From the NCBI GenBank assembly GCA_035498035.1, contig DATKAN010000044.1, positions 1 to 45,886 of the forward strand: a DNA stretch of 45,886 bases, read 5' to 3'. The translations under genes were made by a program, and so were the position numbers. The stretch's first letter is position 1; the number at the start of each line of letters is the position of its first letter. Below the pieces are notes generated by a model that was given only the letters and a program-made list of their open reading frames with translations, searched no databases and had not been told where the DNA came from. Source of the stretch: Nitrospiria bacterium (GTDB taxonomy: Bacteria > Nitrospirota > Nitrospiria > JACQBZ01). Of this stretch, positions 7,617 through 18,273 are shown piece by piece.

Positions 7617-9266
7617 TTAAATGCTCAGCCGTGCTAGCTTCCAGCGGCTGTTCACAAAGTCAAAGACCACCTTGGTTCCCACCAGGGCCGTGAACAGGTT
7701 GATCGCGATGCCCAGGCTGAGGCTGACCGCAAACCCCTTAATCGGGCCCGTGCCGAACAGGAAGAGCACCGTCGCGGTGATCAGGGTCGTGACGTGGGAA
7801 TCCACGATCGTGAGGAAGGCCTTGTCGTAGCCGCCGTCCACGGCCAGACGGACCGGCTTGCCCTGCCGGAGCTCCTCGCGGATCCGCTCAAAGATCAGGA
7901 CATTCGAATCCACGCCCATTCCGATGGTGAGAATAATGCCAGCAATGCCCGGAAGAGTCAAGGTGGCGTTGAGCGCCGCCAGGGCGCCGATCAAGACGAT
8001 CAGGTTCAGGATCAGGGCCATATCCGCGACGACGCCCGCGAGACGGTAATAAACCATCATAAACAAGACGACCATCACTCCCGCCAGGACGGTGGCCTGA
8101 ATTCCCATCCGGATCGAGTCCTGGCCCAGCGAAGGACCCACCGTGAGGTCCTCGAGCGTGCGGACGGGAGCCAGAAGCGCCCCGGCCCTCAGGACGATGG
8201 CCAGGTCGTTCGCCTCCTGGGTGGTGAAGCTCCCGGTGATCTGCGCGCTTCCGCCGGCGATTCGATCCTGAATCACGGGGGCCGAATAGACGTTGTCGTC
8301 CAGGATGATCGCCAGACGTTTCTTCACGTTCTCGGCCGTGATCTTCTCGAATTGCTGGGCGCCGACGCCGTTAAAGGTGATCGAGACGTAGGGCTCGTTG
8401 AACTGCCCGATGCTCACGCGCGCGTCGGTCAACACGTCCCCGGTCATCAATGTTCGTTTCTTGATCAGATAGGGTCGCTTCCGGACCTCGCCGGTTTGTT
8501 TGTCGACGTTCCGCTCGAACAACAGCTCGTCGCCTTCCGGAACCTTGCCGGCGTATTCGGCCATGAAGGTTTCTTCATTCTGCGGGGTGATGGAGACCGG
8601 AAGGGTGCGGCCGACCGGGCTGTCTTCGTCCAAAAGCTTAAATTCCAGCAAGGCCGTCTTTCCGATCAGCTCCTTCGCCCGCTTGGAGTCCTTCACCCCC
8701 GGAAGCTGGATCACGATCTGCTTGGGCCCCTGTCGCTGAATCAACGGCTCGGTCACGCCGAACTGATCGATCCGGTTGCGGATCGTCTCGAGCGCCTGGG
8801 TGGTCGCGGTATCCTTGATCCGCGTCACCTCGCCCTCCCGAAGCGAGTAAACCAGGTCGTTTCCGGGGGTCTCCCGTGAAACGAAGTTCGGGAAGTTGGC
8901 CTCGATTTTTTTCGCGACGTCGGCCTTCTTGTCCGGCCCGGGAAGGGTCACGGTCAGCTCCGAAGGCCCGGTCCTCTTGACCGAATCCGCCGGAAGCTTG
9001 CTTTCGTTCAGAAGATCTTTAATGGACGAAGCGGTCCTTTCCACCAGGTTTTCGACCGCCTTGTCCTCCTCCACCTCCAGCACCATGTGGATCCCTCCCT
9101 GGAGGTCGAGCCCCAGCGTGACCCCGCGGCTGGGCAGATATTTTTTCCACCAGTCCGGCATTTGTTGAAAGACGGGGGTGGAGGGCAAAAAGTATACGAT
9201 CGAAATCAAAACGGTCAAGCTCAACAGCAACAGTCGTCCTCGAATTCCTCGTTTCACGTCAGGCAT
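7617..9266 (-). CDS. secD: Protein translocase subunit SecD
   Basis: 549 residues from the ATG at 9266, which has AAGGAGAGG directly upstream; the open frame continues further 5' but that part reads as basic nonsense overlapping yajC. Helix 1 (about 10-30) is followed by GVTLGLDLQGGIHMVLEV, the P1/P3 periplasmic regions, and five C-terminal helices with GVDSNVLIFERIREELRQG. It works with SecF and YajC as the accessory complex of SecYEG. Confidence 0.96.
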   Translation of the reverse strand: MPDVKRGIRGRLLLLSLTVLISIVYFLPSTPVFQQMPDWWKKYLPSRGVTLGLDLQGGIHMVLEVEEDKAVENLVERTASSIKDLLNESKLPADSVKRTGPSELTVTLPGPDKKADVAKKIEANFPNFVSRETPGNDLVYSLREGEVTRIKDTATTQALETIRNRIDQFGVTEPLIQRQGPKQIVIQLPGVKDSKRAKELIGKTALLEFKLLDEDSPVGRTLPVSITPQNEETFMAEYAGKVPEGDELLFERNVDKQTGEVRKRPYLIKKRTLMTGDVLTDARVSIGQFNEPYVSITFNGVGAQQFEKITAENVKKRLAIILDDNVYSAPVIQDRIAGGSAQITGSFTTQEANDLAIVLRAGALLAPVRTLEDLTVGPSLGQDSIRMGIQATVLAGVMVVLFMMVYYRLAGVVADMALILNLIVLIGALAALNATLTLPGIAGIILTIGMGVDSNVLIFERIREELRQGKPVRLAVDGGYDKAFLTIVDSHVTTLITATVLFLFGTGPIKGFAVSLSLGIAINLFTALVGTKVVFDFVNSRWKLARLSI

Positions 9267-9351
9267 CCTCTCCTTGTGAATGAATCGGTCTCGCGCCGCC
9301 TGCGATCTCCCAGACTTCCCTCCCCGGTATCTCCTTCGCGGGAGGCGGATA

Positions 9352-9702
9352 TCAGGAAGCCTCTTCCGGCTCCTCCTGAAGTTCCGCGATGTACTCCCGC
9401 CGGATTTTGACCCGGACATTGTCCGCGATCTGGATCGTGACGACGTTTTTATTCAGGGCGGCCACGGTTCCCAGCAGGCCCCCGGTGGTCAACACCCGAT
9501 CGCCCTTCTTCAGCGCCTCCAGCAAGGCCTTGTGTTTTTTCTGCTTGCGTTGCTGGGGAAGGATCAAAAGAAAATAGAACACGACGAAAATCAGGACAAA
9601 CGGCAGGAAAGAGACCACCATCCCTCCGGGTCCGGCCGACGGAACCGCCGCGGGGGCCCCTCCCGGATCTTGCGCCCACGCCAACGTTGAGAAGATATCC
9701 AT
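9352..9702 (-). CDS. yajC: Preprotein translocase subunit YajC
   Basis: 116 residues: a short N terminus rich in Ala/Gly/Pro, one membrane helix (about 29-48), then the conserved LPQQRKQKKHKALLEALKKG and GDRVLTTGGLLGTVAAL segments and an acidic tail. It is the small subunit of the SecDF-YajC complex. Placed between tgt and secD, as in many bacteria. Confidence 0.95.
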   Translation of the reverse strand: MDIFSTLAWAQDPGGAPAAVPSAGPGGMVVSFLPFVLIFVVFYFLLILPQQRKQKKHKALLEALKKGDRVLTTGGLLGTVAALNKNVVTIQIADNVRVKIRREYIAELQEEPEEAS

Positions 9703-9741
9703 TCGTTCATCCCTCCTTTTAATCCGATTATTTCGATTCCC

Positions 9742-9785
9742 ACAGCGCGGAGCTTGTCTCCGCGCGGAGATGAACTCCGCGCTGT
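9742..9785. repeat. Nested palindrome between tgt and yajC
   Basis: ACAGCGCGGAG and CTCCGCGCTGT flank a central CTCCGCGCGGAG palindrome, so the GCGCGGAG unit appears four times in alternating orientation. It can form one long cruciform or several short hairpins within the tgt-yajC transcript. Confidence 0.7.
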
Positions 9786-9826
9786 ATATTTTCGATAAGA
9801 CGTCGCCGTAATTATGAATCAGCGCA

Positions 9827-10933
<1,107 letters not shown>

Positions 10934-10980
10934 CTATTTCGTCCGCTCATATTTTTAGGGGCTCACGTCGCCACCGTTCC

Positions 10981-11061
10981 TAAGCGGGGGCCCGTGCGGG
11001 CTACGCTCCTCCGATGCCCCCGCGCCCCGCGCTCGGCCGGTCCAAGCCCGATCCTCGCTTT
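10981..11061 (-). repeat. Dispersed intergenic repeat, type A (copy 2)
   Basis: Same element as at 7528-7614, lying between argS and tgt. Differences between the copies are scattered substitutions and a few short indels; the GC-rich arms (GCGGGGGCCC ... GGGGGC on the other strand) allow hairpin formation. Confidence 0.75.
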
Positions 11062-11125
11062 CACCAGACAAACCGGATGGAGCCTTCCCCTCCCGCCCGC
11101 CGTGCCCGCTGAGTAAATCCCCGGT

Positions 11126-12802
11126 CTACATCCGCTCCGGGGCCGTGACGCCGAGGATCGCCAGGGCGTTGGCCATCACCGTCCGAACCGCGCCGACCAT
11201 CAACAGGCGGGCCTGGGTGAGCTCCTCGTTCGCCGAGATGATCCGGTGTTTGAAATAATAATTGTGCAGAAGGCCGGCCAGATCGAGGAGATAGAACGTC
11301 AGGCGATGCGGTTCCAGGGCGCGCGCGCCCTCCTCGATCAGCTTCGGAAAAGCATCTAGACGCTTCATGAGTTTCAACTCCTCCGGCTCCGTTAAAAGAT
11401 CGAGGCGGACCTGTTTTGGATCTTTCAGGCGAATGCCCTGTTCCGCGGCCTGCCGTCCGACGCTGCACAAACGGGCGTGGGCATACTGGACATAATAAAC
11501 CGGGTTTTCGTTGGACTGGCGCTTGGCCAGTTCCAGGTCGAAATCCATCGGGCTGTCGAGGCGCCGCATCAGGAAAAAGAAAAGGGCGGCGTCCTTGCCC
11601 ACCTCGTCGACCACATCGCGAAGGGTCACGAATTCCCCGGCCCGCTTCGACATCGGAACCGGCTGGCCGTTCCGGACCAGCTTGACCAGCTGCCCGATCA
11701 GGATCCGGAGCCGCGTCTTGGGATAGCCCAGCGCCTGGACCGCCGCCTCCATCCTCGCCGTGTAGCCGTGGTGGTCGGCGCCCCAGATGTCGATCAACAG
11801 ATCGAACCCGCGCGCGAGCTTGTCCCGATGATAGGCGATATCGGAGGCCAGGTAGGTGAACTCCCCGTCCTCCTTCCGGACCACGCGGTCCTTGTCATCG
11901 CCGAAATGGGTCGATCGAAACCAAAGGGCGCCGTCCTTTTCGTAGAGAAAATCTTTTTCCCGGAGCTCGTCCAACGCGTTTTGGACGGCGCCGCTTTGAT
12001 AGAGTGACGCCTCGCTGAACCAGTCGTCAAACGTGATCCCGAAGGCCGAGAGGTCCTCCCGGATTACGCCCGTCATCTCCTCCAGCGCATGCCGCGTGAA
12101 GAACTCAAGACACTCCTCGGCGCCTCGGCCCCGATATTGATCCCCGTAGCGGTCGGCCAGGCCTTGGGCGATCCCGGCAACGTATCCGCCCCGGTAGCCG
12201 TCCTCGGGATCGGGCACCGGATGACCCAGAATCTGCTGGTATCGCGCATAGACCGACAAACCCAACAATTTCACCTGGCGGCCGGAATCGTTATTGTAAT
12301 ATTCCCGATGGACCCGATCCCCCGCCGCCTCCAGAAGGTTGGCCAGGGCGTTTCCCACGGCGGCCCACCGCCCGTGACCGACATGCAGCGGGCCGGTCGG
12401 GTTGGCGCTGACAAACTCGACCTGAACCCATTGCCCCTTCCCCGAGTCGACGCGGCCGAACCGTTTCCCCTGCTCCTCGATCTCGGGCAAGACCCGGCGC
12501 CACTGATCCTGCTTTAAGGTGAGATTGATATAACCCGGACCCGCGAGTTGGACATCCTCCAGAATCTTCTGCGTCTCATTCCGGAGGCAATCTTGAAGCA
12601 CCTGAGCGATCTCGCGTGGGGGCCGCCTCTCGATCGGGGCCAGCATCATCGCCACGGTCGTCGCAAAATCGGCCGGAACCGTCTCCTTCGGAATCTCGAC
12701 GACCACTTTATCCGGATCGGGCCGGGAACGGATCTTCCCCTCCTCGCAGGCCCTCTCCCAGGCCTTCAGGATCATCTCCTTGATCAGACGATCTTTGGTC
12801 AT
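11126..12802 (-). CDS. argS: Arginyl-tRNA synthetase
   Basis: 558 residues. Class I signatures: HVGH (140-143, the HIGH box, within EFVSANPTGPLHVGHGRW) and a degenerate KMSKS region reading VPMSKRAGEFVTL. The N-terminal Arg-tRNA-synthetase domain and C-terminal DALR anticodon-binding domain are both present. It charges tRNA-Arg. Starts 21 bases after the moeA stop and is probably co-transcribed with it. Confidence 0.97.
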   Translation of the reverse strand: MTKDRLIKEMILKAWERACEEGKIRSRPDPDKVVVEIPKETVPADFATTVAMMLAPIERRPPREIAQVLQDCLRNETQKILEDVQLAGPGYINLTLKQDQWRRVLPEIEEQGKRFGRVDSGKGQWVQVEFVSANPTGPLHVGHGRWAAVGNALANLLEAAGDRVHREYYNNDSGRQVKLLGLSVYARYQQILGHPVPDPEDGYRGGYVAGIAQGLADRYGDQYRGRGAEECLEFFTRHALEEMTGVIREDLSAFGITFDDWFSEASLYQSGAVQNALDELREKDFLYEKDGALWFRSTHFGDDKDRVVRKEDGEFTYLASDIAYHRDKLARGFDLLIDIWGADHHGYTARMEAAVQALGYPKTRLRILIGQLVKLVRNGQPVPMSKRAGEFVTLRDVVDEVGKDAALFFFLMRRLDSPMDFDLELAKRQSNENPVYYVQYAHARLCSVGRQAAEQGIRLKDPKQVRLDLLTEPEELKLMKRLDAFPKLIEEGARALEPHRLTFYLLDLAGLLHNYYFKHRIISANEELTQARLLMVGAVRTVMANALAILGVTAPERM

Positions 12803-12823
12803 GGCGCGGTCATCCCCCCGGTC

Positions 12824-14062
12824 TCAGTATCCCGGGACGGATTGCCCAGAAGACCCTTTATCAAGCCACTGCACCTTTACCGTCTGCCCCTTCTCCATCT
12901 CAGCGGCTTCCGACGGGAAAATCAACAGGCCGTCGGCCTTGACCATGGAGGTCAGCACCCCGGAACTCTGGTTCCCCGTGGTCCAGACTTCGTGCCGGTC
13001 TCCCGCCTTTCTCAGCACCGCCCTTACGAAATGCGTTTTCCCGGGCTTCTTGGTGATCCGCTCCATCAGGACCGCCTCGATGACCGGACGGAACAAACTT
13101 GTGTGCCCCTGCATCTTCCGAAGCGCCGGGCGGACAAATTGCTCAAAGGTCACCATCGTCGAAACGGGGTTTCCGGGAAGCCCGAAGACGGGTTTGGCTT
13201 GAAGGCTGCCGAAGGCCAGGGGCTCGCCCGGTTTCATCGCGACCTTCCAGAAGGCCATCCGGATGCCCAATTGTTCCAGGACATCCTTCACGAAATCGTA
13301 CAGCCCAACCGAAACGCCGCCCGAAATCAACAGAAGATCGGCGCCCAGCCCCTGCGTCAGGCGGCCGAGCAGATCCTCCCGGGTATCCTTCGCAATCCCC
13401 AAAATGACCGGCACGCCCCCCGCTTCGAGCACTTGAGCCGCCAGGGCATACCCGTTGCTGTTCATGATTTTATTCGGGGTCAATTCCTCGTCGAAATCCG
13501 CCAGCTCATTTCCCGTCGCCAATATCGCCACGCGCGGGCGCTGATAAACAAGGACCTGTGACCGGCCCAGGGAGGCCAGCAGTCCCACCTCCGCCGGCCC
13601 CACCACACTGTTTTGGGCCAGCATCACATGACCGGCCTGAATATCCTCCCCGCGAAGGCGGACATTTTCTCCTTGTTCGGCGGGACACAGGATTTGGATG
13701 GAGTCCCCTTCCAAGCGGGTATCCTCGACTCGAATCACGGCGTCCGCGCCTTCGGGCACGGGCGCCCCGGTCATGATCCGGCTGGCCTGGCCCGGTCCGA
13801 TGCTCTTGGTCGGGAGGAAACCCGCCGCGATCTCCTCGATCACCCCGAGGCGAACCGGTTTTTTTTCGGACGCTCCGAAAACATCCGCATGTCGGACGGC
13901 ATACCCGTCCATCGCGGAACTGTTCCACGGCGGATGATCGCGTCCCGAGAGCACCGCTTCGGCCATCACGCGTCCCATGGAATGGAGAAGGTCCAGTTTC
14001 TCGGTCCCCATCCGCTGGATCTGGTCGAGTATCAACGACCGCGCTTTTTCAACCGGGATCAT
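12824..14062 (-). CDS. moeA: Molybdopterin molybdenumtransferase MoeA
   Basis: 412 residues covering MoeA N-terminal, MoCF-biosynthesis and C-terminal domains. Visible motifs: SAMDGYAVR near residue 50, MTGAPVPEGADAVIRVED, LATGNEL, the catalytic loop ISGGVSVG..DF and GLPGNPVSTMVTFEQFV. It inserts molybdate into adenylated molybdopterin. The window itself encodes no molybdoenzyme catalytic subunit, so the client enzymes lie elsewhere. Confidence 0.96.
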   Translation of the reverse strand: MIPVEKARSLILDQIQRMGTEKLDLLHSMGRVMAEAVLSGRDHPPWNSSAMDGYAVRHADVFGASEKKPVRLGVIEEIAAGFLPTKSIGPGQASRIMTGAPVPEGADAVIRVEDTRLEGDSIQILCPAEQGENVRLRGEDIQAGHVMLAQNSVVGPAEVGLLASLGRSQVLVYQRPRVAILATGNELADFDEELTPNKIMNSNGYALAAQVLEAGGVPVILGIAKDTREDLLGRLTQGLGADLLLISGGVSVGLYDFVKDVLEQLGIRMAFWKVAMKPGEPLAFGSLQAKPVFGLPGNPVSTMVTFEQFVRPALRKMQGHTSLFRPVIEAVLMERITKKPGKTHFVRAVLRKAGDRHEVWTTGNQSSGVLTSMVKADGLLIFPSEAAEMEKGQTVKVQWLDKGSSGQSVPGY

Positions 14063-14089
14063 CCCGACACCATCCCATTAAAATGGTGT

Positions 14090-14118
14090 ATTATAACCCA
14101 AGGACACCGACGTGTAAA
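14090..14118 (-). promoter_or_regulatory. Sigma70-type promoter for moeA-argS
   Basis: Minus-strand TTTACA (14113-14118), 17 bp spacer, perfect TATAAT (14090-14095), about 28 bp before the moeA ATG. Confidence 0.7.
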
Positions 14119-14199
14119 GGCGCGCGATTGTAGGTCGGGAAAATAATCCCACCAAAAATCGGAGATCCGGATCGCCGCCGGTATCGATTCACCCGAAAT

Positions 14200-14233
14200 G
14201 CAAAAAGGGGGTGACGCGCGTCACCCCCTTTGC
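14200..14233 (-). terminator. Intrinsic terminator of the cytochrome/oxidase operon
   Basis: GCAAAGGGGGTGACG and CGTCACCCCCTTTTTGC form a very stable stem 23 bp after the last cytochrome gene, with Ts on the minus-strand 3' side. It also insulates the moeA promoter. Confidence 0.8.
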
Positions 14234-14255
14234 AAGTAAAGCCAACAAACGGCTC

Positions 14256-15947
14256 TTATTTTCGCTTCTGCTTGGACTCGTTGGCCTTTCGGATGATCCA
14301 GCCCTCGATTCCAAAGACCACAATCACCGCGATAAAGGGATAGATATACGCCGTCGTCGGCGTCGGCGGCTCGAGGATCGTGTAATACCAGGTTGAAATG
14401 GATGTTTTCAAACCATGGTCGCCGTTGTTTCCGTCCCAGACAAAGAACGCGGTCGGGATGTACTGGCCTTTCTCAAACTGGACCCCGTTATCCTTGTCGT
14501 CCGTTGTCAGGGCCCGCGTCAGAATCACCCGCCACCGGCCGTCTTTATACTCGGAGAATATGGCCTTGACGTTCTGGGTTGGGCGGGCATCCAGTTTTAG
14601 ATCGCCTCCCATGGAGCCGTGTCCGGTGTATTCCTTCACCGTCCCGTCGGCTTCCCATTTCCAGACATCGACGGCATTTTTGGTGTCCCCAAAGATAAAT
14701 CGCGGTTTCTCCGGTGGAACAAGGGATTGCCACTTGGCCGGGAACTGGATTGCGACCGCATCGTTAAACATCGGGTATTCCCTCAATGCAATCGGCTGTC
14801 CCGACGGCGGGGTTTCCTGGAAACTGGCAGCCTGAGCCAGCGCCTCCGGCGTGGCCACGCTCTTGATCCGATCGTCCCATTCAAAATACCAGGCGATTTC
14901 CTTGTCGTTAAAAACGGACTTTACCCAGACATCATCGACCAAGCGCACGAAATTCCGCGGTTTGTGGGTAATCTGTCCGGCCAGCGCGATATATTGGTTC
15001 GGAATTTTCTGCCAGATCGGGTCATCCGGATTGCTCGGAAGGTTGCCTTTGATAATGTGAGACCTCACCACCACATTCATGGCCGGATGCACGGTCTGGG
15101 GATCGATTTTTTCCTTCGGACAGAGGGATATCACAAAATTCGCCACGTCCCAACGCTGCTCGGGGGTGAGAGTATCGGCAAAGGATGGCATCGGTGTGCC
15201 GTTCAACCCGGTCGAAACTTCCCGGAAAACGTTCCGGGGATTATAAGGATCTTCACGGTTCCCGCGGAAGTTCCAGCATTTGTGCAAATCGGCCGGAAAG
15301 ATCGGGAAGCCCCATTCATCCTTCTGGGTTTTATTTCCGTCTCCCCGCTCGTCGTTTCCGTGGCATTCCACACATTTTCCCTTATTCATAAACACATCTT
15401 GACCGCGTTTAATACTTTCGGCCGATGTGGGGGTCTGCTTGCCATAGTCAATTACATGAAAATCTTCATTTTCGGTGTCCTGAAAATTTCGATCCTTGAC
15501 AAGATTGGTCATGACGAACGAAACCACTTGATGGCGCTGCTGGTCGGTCAATATCCCTTCCCACGGAGGCATCGCGGAACCCGGCAATCCATGGGTCACG
15601 GTCAGGAAGAGGTCGTTCTCGGTCGGAAGCTCGCCGCTCGCGGTATGCCGGATCTTAAATGTTCCCGCGTTAAAATTCCGGGGCCTGGGCCATAGACGAT
15701 CGGCCGAGGGTCCATCCCCGGCGCCCTCGGGGCCGTGGCACCAGACGCATTTCTTAAAATAGATCTGCTTTCCGGCCTCGACGTCGGCCGGAGACGGCTT
15801 CGCCGGGCGGCCGGCGTTTGCGGCGGCCTTTTCGTCCTTGGTTTCGGCCATTGTGAGGACGACGCTTCCGGCCGCAACGAGTGCCACCGTGACGGCCCCC
15901 ATCACGACCGCTTTCTTATAGCTCAAGAGAGATAAAATCCTGTTCAT
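14256..15947 (-). CDS. Membrane-anchored diheme cytochrome c with ethylbenzene-dehydrogenase-type heme b domain
   Basis: 563 residues from the ATG at 15947 (AAAGGGG upstream; a GTG six codons earlier is less likely). Order: signal/anchor helix 13-33; cytochrome c domain with CVWCH (67-71) and Met126 in SAMPPW; second c domain with CVECH (192-196) and Met253 in TPMPSF; then about 295-530 resembling the heme-b-binding domain of the ethylbenzene dehydrogenase/DMSO reductase gamma family; a C-terminal helix about 532-552 and a basic tail. Gamma subunits of periplasmic molybdoenzymes, including nitrite oxidoreductase candidates, carry such domains. Here it is the last gene of the oxidase operon, with no molybdoenzyme beside it, suggesting electron delivery to the oxidase. 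The role is inferred. Confidence 0.82.
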   Translation of the reverse strand: MNRILSLLSYKKAVVMGAVTVALVAAGSVVLTMAETKDEKAAANAGRPAKPSPADVEAGKQIYFKKCVWCHGPEGAGDGPSADRLWPRPRNFNAGTFKIRHTASGELPTENDLFLTVTHGLPGSAMPPWEGILTDQQRHQVVSFVMTNLVKDRNFQDTENEDFHVIDYGKQTPTSAESIKRGQDVFMNKGKCVECHGNDERGDGNKTQKDEWGFPIFPADLHKCWNFRGNREDPYNPRNVFREVSTGLNGTPMPSFADTLTPEQRWDVANFVISLCPKEKIDPQTVHPAMNVVVRSHIIKGNLPSNPDDPIWQKIPNQYIALAGQITHKPRNFVRLVDDVWVKSVFNDKEIAWYFEWDDRIKSVATPEALAQAASFQETPPSGQPIALREYPMFNDAVAIQFPAKWQSLVPPEKPRFIFGDTKNAVDVWKWEADGTVKEYTGHGSMGGDLKLDARPTQNVKAIFSEYKDGRWRVILTRALTTDDKDNGVQFEKGQYIPTAFFVWDGNNGDHGLKTSISTWYYTILEPPTPTTAYIYPFIAVIVVFGIEGWIIRKANESKQKRK

Positions 15948-15989
15948 CGCTCGTGCCCCTTTCACGTCAACGGATGATTAAACCCAAGC

Positions 15990-16901
15990 CTAATCCCATG
16001 TCCTGGGGAAGAACTCCGTATGCCAATACTCAAACATGTTCACTTTCCAGATCTCGTCCGTGGTCAGATGCTCTTCCCACGGCGGCATGGCGGAGGCCCA
16101 TGGAGCACCCTCGGTCGGCAGTCCCGGCCCCCCCTTGGCAATTCTCCAGAACACAAAGGTTTCCTGCAACTGTGCAATTGTGCCCGGATCCGAAAAGTTC
16201 GCCGGGATCGGGACAAATGCATACGCAAACATCCCGCGGCCGTTCAGGTTATCCCCGTGACAAAAGTGACAGTTTTGGAAGAATATGGCTCCGCCGTCTC
16301 TCACATTCTTCATATAAGGCGGCGCATTGGGGTCAAACGGATTCATTTTGAAATATTTTGCTTCCTGTCCCACCGGAAGATATTTGCCGTTTTCGTCCAC
16401 CCTGAATGGATTTTGAGCGGTCTGCAATGTAAAGTTTTGCCCGCGCACCGTGACAGAGGCCGGCGGGGCCGGATGAACCGTCCTTAAGTCGATCGGCTCG
16501 TCATACTTAGGGACGTTGAAATCGTACGTCCCGTACCCGATGAGCAAAGGGAGAGCCACAAAGCTCACGGTTCGGATCCCTTTGTAAATCGGATTGACTG
16601 CCAGGACGGTGTTCAGGATGGGTCTTTTAAACTCGGTCCATGCCTTCTCCGTGGAAGAAATAAAGAGGAAAACGACCAGGGTCACCAACCCCATATAGGT
16701 ATAAAGAAGGGCGACCGGTATAGGGGGGAACAACACAAACTTGAAGATCGAGTACGCTCCGAGCCACATAAGGATGGCTTGGGGGAAGGCCGGTATCCGT
16801 TTGCCCATCTTCGTCAAAGCATAGTTTACGCCGACGTAGATGAACGCCACCGCCGTGATGATCAGAAGTAATTCTATTGGCATTGCACCCGGAATCCACA
16901 T
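15990..16901 (-). CDS. Membrane-bound monoheme cytochrome c
   Basis: 303 residues. Four hydrophobic helices fill residues about 8-125, followed by a periplasmic cytochrome c domain with CHFCH (211-215) and a likely axial Met272 in SAMPPWEEHLTTDEIW. The second of two adjacent ATGs (16901) is preferred because GGAGG is six bases upstream of it. The C-terminal domain resembles the first c domain of the downstream 563-residue protein (same SAMPPWE motif). It probably passes electrons between periplasmic carriers and the membrane complex. Confidence 0.82.
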   Translation of the reverse strand: MWIPGAMPIELLLIITAVAFIYVGVNYALTKMGKRIPAFPQAILMWLGAYSIFKFVLFPPIPVALLYTYMGLVTLVVFLFISSTEKAWTEFKRPILNTVLAVNPIYKGIRTVSFVALPLLIGYGTYDFNVPKYDEPIDLRTVHPAPPASVTVRGQNFTLQTAQNPFRVDENGKYLPVGQEAKYFKMNPFDPNAPPYMKNVRDGGAIFFQNCHFCHGDNLNGRGMFAYAFVPIPANFSDPGTIAQLQETFVFWRIAKGGPGLPTEGAPWASAMPPWEEHLTTDEIWKVNMFEYWHTEFFPRTWD

Positions 16902-16976
16902 CATTGACCTCCGAAATGATCAAATCATTCGAACCATGTAATGTTCACTGAACTTGATGGAATTGTTCCGCCCCGA

Positions 16977-18200
16977 TTACTTTGAGGCCGATTTTCCACC
17001 GCCACCGCCGCACACCGTCGCAAACGACTCCTGCGGGGGTCCGTTCAAACCGTCTTTTTTAGCTTGATCGCAATTCTGAGCCAATAAGTAATCGGCCATC
17101 TTTTCCAATGCCCCGTAAGTGAATTTCTGGGCAAAATCCTGAATCATCGGCGAAACGGCCGGTGTGGCTTTTTGAACAAACTGAGGAACGATGAACGCAT
17201 TCGGATTTACGATGGATTCCATGATATATTCTTTGGGCGTTTTGGCATGGGCCTTCCCGGCCTTGACCTGGGCCTGGTACTCCGGAGAGGCGATGCGCCT
17301 CGCCGCATTGTGACCCTCGATCAGCAGTGGCCCGATCACACCGAATTTCGCGGTGGCGATCCCCGGAATCTGGTGACAGGCGAAACAGCCCATTTTCGTT
17401 ACAATCTGTTCCGGCGTATCGGAGGCCAAGGCCACAGGCGGTCCGGCAGGGGCGGCTGCCTGAGCCGCTGCCGGGGCACCCGCTTTGGGCCGTTCGGATT
17501 CCGGGATAAACTTTTCATAGGCCGCGCGAATCTCTTTCGCGGAGGGCGGTGTATTCCCTTCCCTGAAAAACAGCCAGGTATCCACCGCGATCAGCTGGTC
17601 GATCGTTAAACTGATCGGGGGCTTATGGATGGCCGGCATCGGGCTCTCTCTGTCGTTGGTGCCTTTTGTGCCAAAACCGGACACCACATAACAGGAGGGA
17701 CACACGTGAGATTCGGCGATATATTCCTCGGCGGTTGTGGCCCGCCCGCTTCCTTTAAAGGACTCGGTTTGGATCGTATCGGGCTTAAGATACTTTGGAT
17801 CCTTGATCCGCTCCGCGGACCGTTCGGCAATCCCAATCAGGTTCGGGGCACGGTCACCGATATCACCTTTCTTAAAGGTATGGCAAAGCGGACATTGCCC
17901 CGGACCGATGCCGCGCTCGGCAAACCCGCCGACCTTTCCGAAAATAATGCTTTCACCCATATCGGCCAATTTATCCACGGGCATGGAGTCCACCGCACCG
18001 GCCTCCATCTTTGGCGGGGGCAGGGGAACCTTACCTTCGACCTGGGGAAGCCAGTTTGAATAGGTGTCAAAGATTCCGGTCATGACCATGTAGAAACCGA
18101 TGGCCATCATGATACCCCGGAGTCTTGGAAGGAAGTAACCTATCAAAAACAAAACAACAGAGGATAGCAAAATTGTGACGGACAAAACCCCTTGAGTCAC
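16977..18200 (-). CDS. Membrane-anchored diheme cytochrome c
   Basis: 407 residues, GTG start with GGAG eight bases upstream. Two N-terminal hydrophobic stretches (about 5-24 and 28-46), then two cytochrome c domains: CPLCH (103-107) with Met188 in SPMPAI, and CFACH (272-276) with Met352 in SPMIQDF. An Ala/Pro-rich linker (238-258) separates them. The domains are internal repeats: EEYIAES..CPSCYVV in the first aligns with KEYIMES..NPNAFIV in the second. It directly follows the oxidase gene and is its best candidate electron-donating subunit. Confidence 0.85.
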   Translation of the reverse strand: MTQGVLSVTILLSSVVLFLIGYFLPRLRGIMMAIGFYMVMTGIFDTYSNWLPQVEGKVPLPPPKMEAGAVDSMPVDKLADMGESIIFGKVGGFAERGIGPGQCPLCHTFKKGDIGDRAPNLIGIAERSAERIKDPKYLKPDTIQTESFKGSGRATTAEEYIAESHVCPSCYVVSGFGTKGTNDRESPMPAIHKPPISLTIDQLIAVDTWLFFREGNTPPSAKEIRAAYEKFIPESERPKAGAPAAAQAAAPAGPPVALASDTPEQIVTKMGCFACHQIPGIATAKFGVIGPLLIEGHNAARRIASPEYQAQVKAGKAHAKTPKEYIMESIVNPNAFIVPQFVQKATPAVSPMIQDFAQKFTYGALEKMADYLLAQNCDQAKKDGLNGPPQESFATVCGGGGGKSASK

Positions 18201-18273
18201 GGTCGATCTCCTGTGGGTAAGAGTTGGGGGCCGGATGGAACCGGCCCCCAGAGATTAGTAATGAGGTTGACGG

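Noticed and set aside
17700-17714. Possible third heme motif CPSCY in the diheme cytochrome
   Set aside because: The histidine is missing, and the segment aligns with the non-heme NPNAF of the second domain.
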